Source: Isoetes taiwanensis
Lineage: Eukaryota; Streptophyta; Lycopodiopsida; Isoetales; Isoetaceae
Direction: 5' to 3'
Assembly (NCBI GenBank): GCA_021234155.1
Contig: JAJEKV010000005.1
Coordinates: forward strand, 16,600,089-16,664,088
DNA length: 64,000 nt
Part shown: positions 54,056 to 64,000 of the stretch, one piece after another
Layout: each line of letters opens with the position of its first letter
Numbering within the stretch: the first letter of the stretch is position 1
The notes under the pieces: generated by a model
Databases searched by the model: none
What the model saw: the letters and a program-made list of their open reading frames with translations, nothing else
What the model was told of the DNA's origin: nothing
Position numbers and translations under genes: made by a program

Positions 54056-55692
54056 CTTCTAGGCATTCCAATTGGTATACACCTCTCATCTGGAGATGCG
54101 TGGGATGTCATTATTAAGGGGTTGGAAAGGCTGTTCTGGTGGTCCACGGCTAAGTTATCCATGGCTGGTCGTGTAACTGTGGCAAAGTCAGTTCTGAGTG
54201 GTACACATGTCTACATGGCATCCATCTTGTTGGCACCACAGTCAAAGATGCAGCTCATTGTTCGTACTGTCAGGAACTTCATCTGGGGTGGCACTGAAGA
54301 AGGAGCTGATGTTAAAGTTAGCTGGGCGAAGTGCATTATGCCTAAACTTTGTGGGGGGCTGGGGATGATTCACTTTCTTCTCCAGAGCAAGGTGCTGATC
54401 TCTAAGTTCATGTGGCGGATTCTCAATAATGCCGATAATTCTCCAGGTCTGCGTCTCATTCACCAGTCTTTACAGAGGTGCATTTCCTTTGGCTCTCCAT
54501 CCATTAAGCCTCTCCTCCTATGGGCATTATTCTATCCACTTTCTCCATATCCTAATCCATCTCCTTTCCTCAAGGGGCTGCTAGCTGCTTGGGAGACTGT
54601 GCGCACTTTGTTTCAATTCCATCAAATGGCCCACACAGATCCTACAGCCAGTTGTTGGTGGATCCCTTTGGGTGACGGTCATGCAGATTGTCCCCTGGTC
54701 TCTTCTGTCCATCCATTGACGCAACGTCGGTGGCGAGCAGCAGGTGTGCTCACGGTATCTGCATGGTATAATGAGACAAGATTGTTGACGTGGAATGAGT
54801 TCAAATTGAAGTTCCTTCTCCTTCGTTGGGACCGGAGCATTTGGGAAAAAGTAGCTGCTATACTTCCTCCACACCCACAAGACTTGGCTCCCCAGCTCTG
54901 GGTGGTTCATGGCAGTGTTAAGGAGGAGCACCTGGTGCACTCGATGTATGTGGTCCTGCTTCATCCTGAGGTGTTGCCTCCATTGCCAAAGTGGCCTTTA
55001 GTTATCTCCGAGCCTCATCGTAAAGCAGTCTGGCGATGGGTATGGAATAAATTGCTTCATCCTAAGCTATCCATTTTATGGTGGCAGATCACTCATAGAT
55101 GCGTGCGGGTAAACACTGTTGTTCATCGATTTCGTCCAGAAGTCTCTGCGATCTGCCCTCTTTACACGGAGAGGGATGAGACAATTGAGCACTGCTTTTT
55201 CTTGTGTCACCATGTTCGACCTGCTTGGCAGTGGCTTCTGAGTCTTTTCCATTGTGACTTGAATAGTTAGCAGGTTCTATTGTCAGTCTATCCTCGTTCT
55301 TGGGACAAGTTGGCAAAGAGGGCTTTCCACTTAGCATCTGCTTGGATCATCTGGTCCATCTGGAAGAGACGAAATCTCCTCATCTTCAAGGGACATCTCT
55401 TTTCAGATACGCAAGTGCTTAACGATGCCCGTAGTCGCATTATGAAGGCGTACAAATGTTCTTCCTTGAAGGATGACATCAAAAGTGTCATTTGGGAGCA
55501 ATATCTTCAGATTCACACCTACTCATAGCAAACAGTTGTGCTCATGGTGATCTGTATTCTCTGCTTTTCTATGTTATGTATGTGGTGGGTAGTGTTGCTC
55601 TAGTGGATATCTTATCCACTGGGTTTTGAGTCCCCCATGTACTCTTTGTATTCTTTTGAGTAATAAAGGTCCACATTCATCAAAAAAAAAAA
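54056..55692 (+). mobile_element. 5'-truncated L1-type LINE with 19-bp target duplication
   Basis: Starts inside the reverse transcriptase: LLGIPIGIHLSSGDAWD, FWWSTAKLSMAGRVTVAKS, the conserved WGGTEEGADVKVSWAK and GLGMIHFLLQSKVLISKFMW. It ends with zf-RVT (LSILWWQITHRCVRVN, EVSAICPLYTERDETIEHCF). A TAG at 55268-55270 separates the tail LAKRAFHLASAWIIWSIWKR. Otherwise about 490 codons are open, so it is recent. It ends GTAATAAAGG and poly(A) at 55682-55692. The open frame upstream of 54056 is target DNA. The polymerase active site is absent, so it is dead on arrival. Confidence 0.95.
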
Positions 55693-55711
55693 AGACCTAA
55701 TATTAACTAAG
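55693..55711 (+). repeat. LINE target-site duplication (right)
   Basis: 19 bp identical to 54037-54055, directly after the poly(A). Confidence 0.95.
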
Positions 55712-58700
55712 AATATATCTACTTTCTTGAATATACTAACTTACCATTGTCCTTGACTTGGATAGAACCTTGATCACGTGGTGAAGCATGCCTTCAAAAA
55801 CCAAAATCTGAAAGCTTAGGTATGCATATATATCATCCAACAGAATATTTGATTTAGTCCCAATTTCTCTGTATGCATTCAAAACATTATTAGAAACAAT
55901 CTCATCTCTCAAAAACAAAATATAAGATGGGCAATTTACCTGTATTGCAGAAAGATAACAATGATTTGCATATGGAACTAAGAAACAAAGCAGTATCAAA
56001 TTTAGCCTCAAATTTCCATACATAATCAAGTTAGGTTTGGAATGGAGGTCATCATGAATAAAGAGAGGCCTGTTTAAACTCTCAGAATGAGGTCCAAAGC
56101 GGTAAAATAAGTATAATCCAAACCTAGCCACCAAATGCATGACAGATGGGCCCTCAGATCTCATAAGGCAGAAATGGCATGCACTGCCAGGGACTCTTCT
56201 AGAAATGTTTTCCTATTGCATGCATGGAAACAAATAGCGGCAAGCAAAAATGGCAGAAAATGTGTAGATTGCCACATAATTAGTTGCATGGAGCCTATTA
56301 ATGAAGCTAAAACACATGCACTGGTCGCAACCATCAGATTCAGATTCTCTAAATATGCTATAGAATTCAAGCCATGAAAACAATAAAACAAAAGATGTGG
56401 CATAACTATTTCCAAACATGCTAAAAACATTTCAAGAGACAAACCATTAAAAAGCTAAAAAAAAGCAGAGCTTGTCCTACCCAATTTTTAAAACTGTATC
56501 ATTGATATGGAAAATGGTGAACCCAAGAAAAAAATCCTAGTGTTGAAGAGCGTACCTTTTTTTTGAATGCAGATCAGTCCTCATTGCTACCGACATATTT
56601 TAGTAGCCAAAAAAATCATAGTGCTGAAGAGCACACCCATTTTTTGAATGCACATCAGTCCTCATTGCTGCCGACATATCTCAGTAGCCAAAATTATCAT
56701 TGCCATGACATGAATGTTGCATTCCATCTCATCATACTTCTCATCAATTGAAAAGATGAGAGAATGATTGGGTTAAAAAAACTATTCTATTCTATTCTAT
56801 TCTATATATGGCGTGCCTAAATATGAAGTTGCAGCCATTTGACTGGAGGAATAATGGGCCACATGACCGGCAACAATAGCAAAGCATTATTGGAAATAGA
56901 CCAGTTTCTCAAACGAAGTAAAGGTGGCTAATATGCATGTATTGCACTCTTGATATTTGCATGAAGGTGCACTTGCAGATCAGAATAGCCCAACAGAAAA
57001 TGCACGATCTTGAATGATACTATTTATTCTATATACATCATTTACAGTAATAAGAATTCATAAAATCATACAAAAGTCCTAATATGTAAAATGGGTCTCT
57101 AAAATCTTGCTTATGTGGCAGACTGAGACATACCAAGTGATGTGCTTTACATCTTGCAAATAATCTGCTTAGGTGCTCACTGGCTGTGGCATCATATAGA
57201 ACATAAAAGGATATCTTCTATACATTCTCTATTCATACTAAATTGATGGAAAAATGAAGGATAAACCAAAGATCATAGAACATAATGGAACAGAGCTCAA
57301 AAGCTTCAAATACATTCTAATGAATTGTTTCAAGAAATTACCTGGAAGCTATGGATAATCAATAAAACATGCTGCAAAAGACACCGTGAGAGAAGATTTG
57401 CAGCTGCAGTGAACAAAACAAACACATTCTCAATTTAATCTAAGCATTTTGTGATAGATGCCAATGGGCAGGAAGATGGTTACCTGAAAGTTATGGCAAG
57501 AAGATGGCTACCTTAAAACTTTGCTAGGAATCCAATGGCAGCATTCAAGAAGCACAAATATATTTGAGTAGCCAGCAATAAATAAAGCCATAAGAAATAC
57601 ATTCTCAATACATGGAATAAGAAATATTAGATAATTTGACAGTGAAATCGTGAATCATCATGCTGGATCTCTTAGCCAAAATCATATCGGGGCTTTAATT
57701 GATATCGAAGAGACTAAAAGAACAGCCAGGTATATGTCCATCTTGTAACTGATGCTAAGACCAGAGAGATGACTAAAACACATGAGAAACAACAAAAATA
57801 ATGGATGAGATGTATTTTAAAAGATCAAACAAAATAAAGTTCTGCAAAAACGTTGCCCCCTGGCACAAACCTGTAGCTCCAAATGGTACTTCTCAAAGCA
57901 AGATGAAGGCTTCTTATTGAAATAGGATGTATACATTGAGAAACAAATTGAATGATGAGGAAAGTACAAATTGAATGATGAGGAAGCATTCAAGCCTAAC
58001 CATCTATGTGGATAAAGATTCCATGTCATCTCTAATAATCCATCTGGAGATAATCACTGTGAGTCTTACTAATGCTTCTGCTTTTTCAAATTCGATGCAG
58101 ACAGCAGGAGAATACATGCTCTATATCTTGTGTTCCAGGTTATTATCCCAAAACTTGCCTGCGTAGAGAAATGAAGTTAGAAACGGGAAAAAAAAATTGA
58201 AATACAAAACCGAAGGCAAAGCCAGAGAAAGCAGAAAAAGAAACCAGAGAAAGTGTCTGATTCAAACTCTATTTTTTGTGATAAAAAATAAAAAGGCTAA
58301 CCTATTTACTGGATACGTCGTCCAAATAATGACTTCCTGGAGCAAATATACATCACGACGTCCACGTCCGGTTGTCTTGGTTTTCAGCATGCTTGATTGT
58401 CTCAGACATTTTCGGTGACCGCCACTAAGTAAGAAAATAAGAACCGGTTTATTTCCAACGTTATAGCATCTGAATATTTACATCCAAGATCAAATTCAAC
58501 TGGATGCACCATCTTAATCCTGCCAGCATGCACGCCTTCTTCGCCATCTGTAAGAACTGGGATAAGCACGCCCCAATTAAGATGCCACTAAAATATTTAG
58601 AGATTTTTGGACAATCGGGATGTCATTCTGGTGGAGAAAAATCCCAAAACCTTAGGAAAAACCATATAAGAAAAATGTTAAAAAGTTTTTGGAACTTCGG

Positions 58701-58784
58701 AAAAACCGAATTTAAACAATATGATGATGATGATACGCTACATAGCATCATGTAGTTATAAATGTCATCATAGATGTCATAGAG
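55712..58784. other. non-coding, one short tandem duplication
   Basis: Two roughly 82-bp units at about 56540-56700 share GAAGAGC, TTTTTTGAATGCA, ATCAGTCCTCATTGCT, CCGACATAT and AGTAGCCAAAA. (TTCTA)n lies near 56787-56803. No gene recognised. Confidence 0.5.
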
Positions 58785-59300
58785 ACATTTTCCCTAGTCA
58801 AACATACAAATTAAATACCTTGAAAATTAACTAAGCACAATTGAAGAGACAATTGCCAAAAACCTCTATCAATCTATGCCTTTTCTTAAGTGTTTTGCAG
58901 TAGAGTTGCAGTTGTTGTGGAGTGTCGAGGTATCACTGTCTCTTTGGGGCAGTTCTCCTTCCTCCTCACTTGCTTTGTAACATTACCATTCTTTTAATAT
59001 ATTGCTGACACAGTTCTTCAAAAAAAAAAAAAAAACAAATTAATCCACGTGATGAGACTCCCAAGCAAAAGGAATTATCTTGAATAAGAACGGAAAGAAA
59101 TCTTGAGGAGTAGTAAGAACTGAAAGAAATGCCCTTGTTGAGTAACAAAATAACAGCTTGTTCCTTATCTGTCAATTTATTCGTGGTAAAATCCATTTAC
59201 CACCACTTCTTGTAAGTCACAAAAGCCTTTAACAACCAATATGATTATAGCCATATTGCTCACTAACTGGTTGCAGAATGATGCAGGCAAACTCTCAGAT
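58785..59300 (+). repeat. repeat family R2, copy C
   Basis: Same order as copies A and B, split after CTTAAGTGTTT by a LINE 3' end. AATTAATCCACGTGATGAG continues the R2 sequence after it. Confidence 0.75.
58896..59034 (+). mobile_element. very short LINE 3' end inserted in R2 copy C
   Basis: About 125 bp matching 46622-46745 almost exactly, plus an A run (59020-59034). This is extreme 5' truncation. A clear target duplication is not visible, and a small deletion of R2 sequence seems to accompany it. Confidence 0.8.
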
Positions 59301-59410
59301 CACTGCACTTAGTCATTCTACTAATCTAGCTGAGTTTAATATGTGGACCAATTGGTTGAGGGGTATTGTAGATACTCTTAAAGCACTGCACTTAGTCATT
59401 TTACTTGCTT

Positions 59411-59717
59411 AGTCGAGGTCTGGGGCCCGGTGGTTTCCCTCGCCACTTGGAATGACTTGGAGCAGGCGCAGAAAGCTTTCTTGGCACGGGTCCTGGGGGT
59501 AAAGCCCACAGTTCCATACTAGATACGATTGCCGGAGACAGGCTTTTTGCCTCTTCAGAGGGGGGCCCTTGACAGACATATCATCTACTTCCAGGAGGTG
59601 GTTTGTATGGATGATACTCGCCTTCTAACCTCGCTTACACCGTTTTATGGAGATGTCACTCCAAAGCCTCCGCATCCAAGTGGGCTCTATGCATGGGCTG
59701 CATATAATAAGAACTAA
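59411..59717 (+). mobile_element. RTE-like LINE RT fragment
   Basis: Reads VEVWGPVVSLATWNDLEQAQ and KAFLARVLGVKPTVPY, then a stop, then LPETGFLPLQRGALDRHIIY and FQEVVCMDDTRL. It parallels 18280-18500 of the first RTE-like element. Confidence 0.75.
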
Positions 59718-62109
59718 GGGGTCTAAGCTAGGAGCATCATCTAAATAATGGCTACTAGATCTGTACCCCCCTTTGCAATACACAAGAGGTCTAAACATGA
59801 AATCAACCAGCTTTATATATTAGTATAACATGATAAAAACAAGAATAACAACTAATCATAATCATGTGCATTTATCTTATAGTTAAGAGTTCATTGATTG
59901 GGGTTCATAAACAGAATTGTGGGTTCTAGAATGGCCCTACTAGAGACACAAGATGCTGACTCATATGGAATGCTAGTTTCCTGATGATCTACCTAAGAAC
60001 ATACTCGAAATACCTGCTTCTCAAGAATTGTCTCTTGCTCTTGAGGTCTCCATCACTTGCAGGTCGTTTGAAGTGAATATTCCTCCTTCTGATGGGTGTG
60101 CGCTCTTGGGGCTGTTGTTGCAAGCTATGTTGCCGAAGACAATCCTCGAACGGGAGCCGTGATCGCGATCTAGGATCAGAAGCTGGTGGAGCCAAATGTG
60201 ACCTAGGGTTAGGATTTGGCCTTTTATATATTATGGTTTATACAATATGGCACATGGCTTAATGGGATGTGTCTGTGTGGCAGATCACCAATAGGATGAA
60301 GCCACATGAGATCTATAAATAGAAGCTGAACTTCAAGCACACATATCTTGGCAACCAGAGCTCAGATGGAGGCGATTTTTGCTCCCCAATATTGTCTCAG
60401 AGTCTAGTTTCTGAATGGAGGTGGCACATTTCGTAATTTGTCTGCATGAGGGAGAAATGCTCAAAAGAGTGACAGGGGGTCAAAGAAAACTGCTCTACTC
60501 CTTTGCTCTTGAATCTGATTCTAAGAATGTCATTACTTTTTCCTAGAGCTCCTGCGGTTCTTGTTCAATAACCTATTACTGTCCCTGAGCCTAACTCTTG
60601 GTGTTTTATATTGAGGACTGCTAGCTCAAGGTAGGAGCTACTAGTGGAAGCTTGTTATATCTTGCTATAATTTTGCCAGATCTTGGCGCTGATTGACCCG
60701 TTTGTGTGCTGAACTACCATAGATTGATTATTGTATTTGGATCTACCTCTGATTTTGGTGAACTAGAGCTTGGTCAATCTGAGTTATTGGTGTAACTCAT
60801 ATCTTATGTTTATTTGGCCTGTGTTTATTTGACCTATTATTTCAAATAGAGATCTTTTTGTCATTGCTAACAATTTGATTGTAAATTATGTAGCACTTCT
60901 GGATGGATTACATATTGCAAAACCATAAATTGTCTGAAGAAGTCTTGAATAAGTTTTTGAAGATATAAAAGGTATGGTTCATTGGTGTGATTTGTAACAA
61001 TTGGTATTAGAGCATGGCTATTCTTGATGTTTGCAAATCATCTAGTTGGTACTAGAGATTGCAAACAGGAGTAGAGATTCTTATTCTGGCTATTCTTGAT
61101 GTTTGCAAATCATCCAGTTGGTGCTAGAGATTGCAAACTAGAATAGAAATTATTGTCCTAAGAGCCAAAATAAATTTTTCTTCTTCATTTGAGTCTATAT
61201 CTTCTTGAACTATTCTTTACAATATGGTCTCGTTAAAAGAAAAGAAGCATTCCATAGTAATCCTTGAATATCTGTAGGCGAAATTATTTGTTGTTGTTCC
61301 CATAGATATGAACATATTAGGTACAGGTGATTTGGAATAGGCAATGCAAACTGAGCCCATCTTACCTTATCAATCTATTTTTCTTTGCCAAAATGGATCT
61401 CCTTCAAACCAAGCCTAATCAAAATGGATAATCCATCTTTTTGGCCAGGATGGATCTCTGATTAAACTCTTCCTCTATCTATGATGGACGGAACTATCTT
61501 TAGTTAAACTATCTAAAAACTTGAACAATGTAAACTGCATCTTTCTGAGTCCCATTGCTTTCGGTTGCTGGTGATAAGAGTTTATTTGTAAGTAATTGTG
61601 GATATACGTTGGGATAGAGAATCTGTTAAAGTTTATAAAGCAGTTAGTGACTTTAGAGAATTTGTAAATTGATGATTTGTGTTGGTTGTTATGATGATTG
61701 TTTATGCCATTAATATATGCGTAATATTATGGTTGGTGCCATAATTGATATTAATGCACGACATGGAAAATCTTAGATTGATGTCTAAAATTTTGAGCAA
61801 TAGTTGGTGCTATTGGTTGAGGTTGGTGCTTCAACAAAAATCCATTATTCTTTCTTAAATCTTATATCATTTTTTGATTTTAGAAATAGCTATAGTTCAT
61901 TGGTGTGATCCATAACACATGTTTTTCAAGAAGACTTATATGAGAGACTTTATGGACCTTTAAATGAGCAGGAAGGTCCAGCTTATAGGATTGGGTACCT
62001 ACTCTTTAAACAACTGTAACTGGTCTCGTTCACCTGGGAAAAAGCTTCTTGCAGTTGCCGATACAGGGCTTTGCTTGCTTGACTTTAATCTTGAGCCACA
62101 TACTATCTC
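59718..62109. other. mostly unrecognised; possible LTR/primer-site relic
   Basis: TGGTATTAGAGC at 61002-61013, preceded by TGTAACAAT, resembles an iMet primer site of an LTR element with one change. A 72-bp tandem repeat follows (units at 61016 and 61088, GGCTATTCTTGATGTTTGCA). TATA-like CTATAAATAG is at about 60314. I find no paired LTR or coding sequence, so the identity is unproven. Confidence 0.35.
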
Positions 62110-62970
62110 CAACCTAAAATTCCCCTATCATCATATGCTTGTCAGTCAAACTCTTCTGACGGCTTCTTGCAGCTGACAAGTATCCCCGAACTTCTTCCAC
62201 TAACTGCTGCATATCTGCCAATAACTGTTGAGAGACTTCTACCTTTGACACAGGATTATGCCAGGTATCCGGTGTAAGGCATTGATAGCCATAATTAATC
62301 ATAAAATGGAGACATTTGGGTTGATTTATCTCCAACCTAAAATTCCCTTACCGTCATATGCTTGTCAGTCAAACTCTTCTGACGGATTCTTGCAGCTGGC
62401 AAATATCCCCGAACTTCTTCCACTAACTGCTGCATATTTGCCAATAACTGTTGAGAGACTTCTACCTTCGACACAGGATTATGCCATGTATCTGGTGTGA
62501 GGCATTGATAGCCATAATTAATCATAAATGAGGACATTTAGGTTGATTCTTGCTTGATGCTATTGTATACGAACTCCAGCAAGTGAATGTAGTCCTCCCA
62601 CTGACTGCTTGTTCCACATGTAGTTTCTCAACATGTCCTCTAATGTTCGATTGGTCTGCTCTGTCTGGCCATCAGTTTGGGGATGATATGTTGTGTTGAA
62701 GCTGAGCTTCATCCTTATCGAAGACATCCTTCCAAAAGGAACTCATAAAATTTGGTTCCTATTAGAAATATTTTCCTTGGCATCCTATTCAATCAAAAGA
62801 TCTCTTTTACGAAAAACAAGGTGATATCAAGGGTTGTATATGTGGTTCGACATGGCAAAAAATGTGCCATCTTGGACAGCTTGACGACCACTACCATTAA
62901 TGCATCGTGGCCCATTGCTGTTCTTCCACTTGGCGTTTGGCACTGCCAAGGGTTCTAAGGCTCCCGAAAT
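62110..62970 (-). mobile_element. Ty3/gypsy integrase relic with an internal tandem duplication
   Basis: The minus strand shows PNAKWK and [15 protein letters not shown] (about 62960-62820) and IIPKLMARQS-type core debris. The tail [40 protein letters not shown] and RQKSLTDKH occurs twice (62537-62337 and 62320-62114). It is the same family as the element at 19466-32850, but older and without LTRs. Confidence 0.85.
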
Positions 62971-63340
62971 TTGGAGTTGCTTCGCTTTTATCTGCTAATA
63001 TATCTGATACTCTTGAATGTATTCTACAATATGCTTTTTCATTCTTGGATATACTGGTATGTTTCTCAAGCCTGCAAAATAACACGATAGTTATCAATAG
63101 ACATACAATTAATGGTTATATCGACCTTCTCTAGCATTTTACACCAGTTGAACATGGGTAGATACCATTCTTATCAACTGAACTAGCTAAGTTACACGCA
63201 ATATATTTTATTGCTAAAAATAGAAGATGCATCAAAATGTGTTCGCCTAATTAATTAGTATTTGCTGAAATTTTATAATGTCCATATTATCTTTATGTGT
63301 CAATTTCTTATGTTACATTTGCCCATTTCACACACTGTCT

Positions 63341-63977
63341 TAAAATATGACTGTCCCAATTTATATAAGACATCTTTTTATGACTCCAAAGCCAAAAATA
63401 AGACATGTCTATAGAAGTTGCTTTCACGCTACAGGATACATTTTGTAGTCCTATACAAATAAGACACTAACAAACACTACTGTGGAAATCATCACAAACT
63501 AGGACCACCTATAATTTTGAATATGATTGGTCAGAAAGTGGTGTCTTATTTTACCCCGGGAAGGGGGGGTCCCCATTATAAAATAAAATTCCATTGCACT
63601 TAGGCCCTTTTTCCACGGTAGTCTTATTTTTGAAAATCACATTTTATCAAATGAAGTTTGGCCACCTAATCTCCTAAAAGAATAGCACTGTAAAATAAGA
63701 CATGTCTTATTTAGGTTCAGAATAGGTCTGGATACCACTTTTAATGTAAATCGAGTCTCCACCAAAATAAAATAAGACATCTAGTCTTAATTAAGACACC
63801 TAGTCGTATTTGAATATATAACTAAAAATAAGACGTTTGATAGTTTTCCACTAGTATTTTTGTAGTGTCATATTTTATGAGTACCATGCAGTGGAAAAGC
63901 AAGTTTAAATTTATGTCTCATTTTTAGCTATGGAGTCACAAATAGTGTCATATATTGTATATGACAGTCATATTTTA
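63341..63977. mobile_element. possible fold-back element with long imperfect inverted repeats
   Basis: TAAAATATGACTGTC and TGACTCCAAAGCCAAAAATA, AGACAT on the left correspond inversely to ATGTCTCATTTTTAGCTATGGAGTCA and GACAGTCATATTTTA at 63913-63976. Between them AATAAGACAT recurs many times. No clear target duplication. Confidence 0.5.
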
Positions 63978-64000
63978 TGATGACTAGCATGAAGGGCCTT

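Noticed and set aside
61002-61013. Complete LTR retrotransposon near 60-62 kb
   Set aside because: Only a primer-site-like TGGTATTAGAGC is visible; no paired LTR, polypurine tract or coding region was found.

Overview
The window looks like nuclear DNA of a land plant with a large, repeat-laden genome. The reasons are a GASA/snakin gene with two GT-AG introns, L1-type LINEs with a zf-RVT C-terminus, an RTE-like LINE, a Ty3/gypsy chromovirus primed by initiator Met-tRNA, hAT-type elements and an intronless plant MHK-like kinase copy. There is no bacterial or organellar signature. The lineage (fern, lycophyte, bryophyte, gymnosperm or other) cannot be fixed from the sequence.

Layout. 1-8.4 kb is AT-rich and non-coding, with degenerate tandem duplications. 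8.4-8.9 kb holds a GASA gene with TATA box, signal peptide and 12 cysteine codons, but one single-base frame break. Two decayed copies follow to 10.7 kb. 11-15 kb holds dispersed repeats, an inverted LINE and a gypsy relic; 15.0-15.4 kb is the end of an acidic-protein gene. A split gene begins near 16.1 kb (TATA, Arg/Gly first exon). Its apparent intron carries an RTE-like LINE, and its next exon is cut by a 13.4-kb LTR retrotransposon (19466-32850; 5-bp duplication AGTTT).

The retrotransposon is the centrepiece. It has 1.64/1.65-kb LTRs, an iMet primer site, a polypurine tract, gag, protease, RT, RNase H, integrase and a chromodomain. Between the 5' LTR and gag it has a 4.4-kb leader that chromoviruses normally lack. 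The leader holds a histone H3-like coding region, an intron-containing unknown gene, another unknown gene, and two copies of a GC-rich stem-loop. A 247-bp element with an 8-bp duplication sits between the integrase tail and the chromodomain. A chromovirus carrying its own H3-like cargo is the best candidate here for an undescribed system.

After the element the cut exon resumes to 33484. 34.2-41.7 kb holds an Arg/Gly mini-ORF and a multi-exon, frame-broken gene ending in an FCP1/HAD phosphatase-like domain. Its introns are loaded with the 13-bp palindrome CACGCC(A)GGCGTG, also present beside the cut gene. 42-64 kb is mostly insertions: four LINE pieces or more, two hAT-like non-autonomous elements with target duplications, a palindrome cluster, a SINE-like insertion, a kinase retropseudogene with two TAA stops at apparent CAA codons, and integrase relics.

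Many reading frames here are broken by 1-2 base indels. The two LTRs agree almost perfectly over their first 660 bp but differ by many small indels afterwards, often near CCAGG/CCTGG/CCGG-like sites. Some of the frame breaks may therefore be sequence errors rather than decay.
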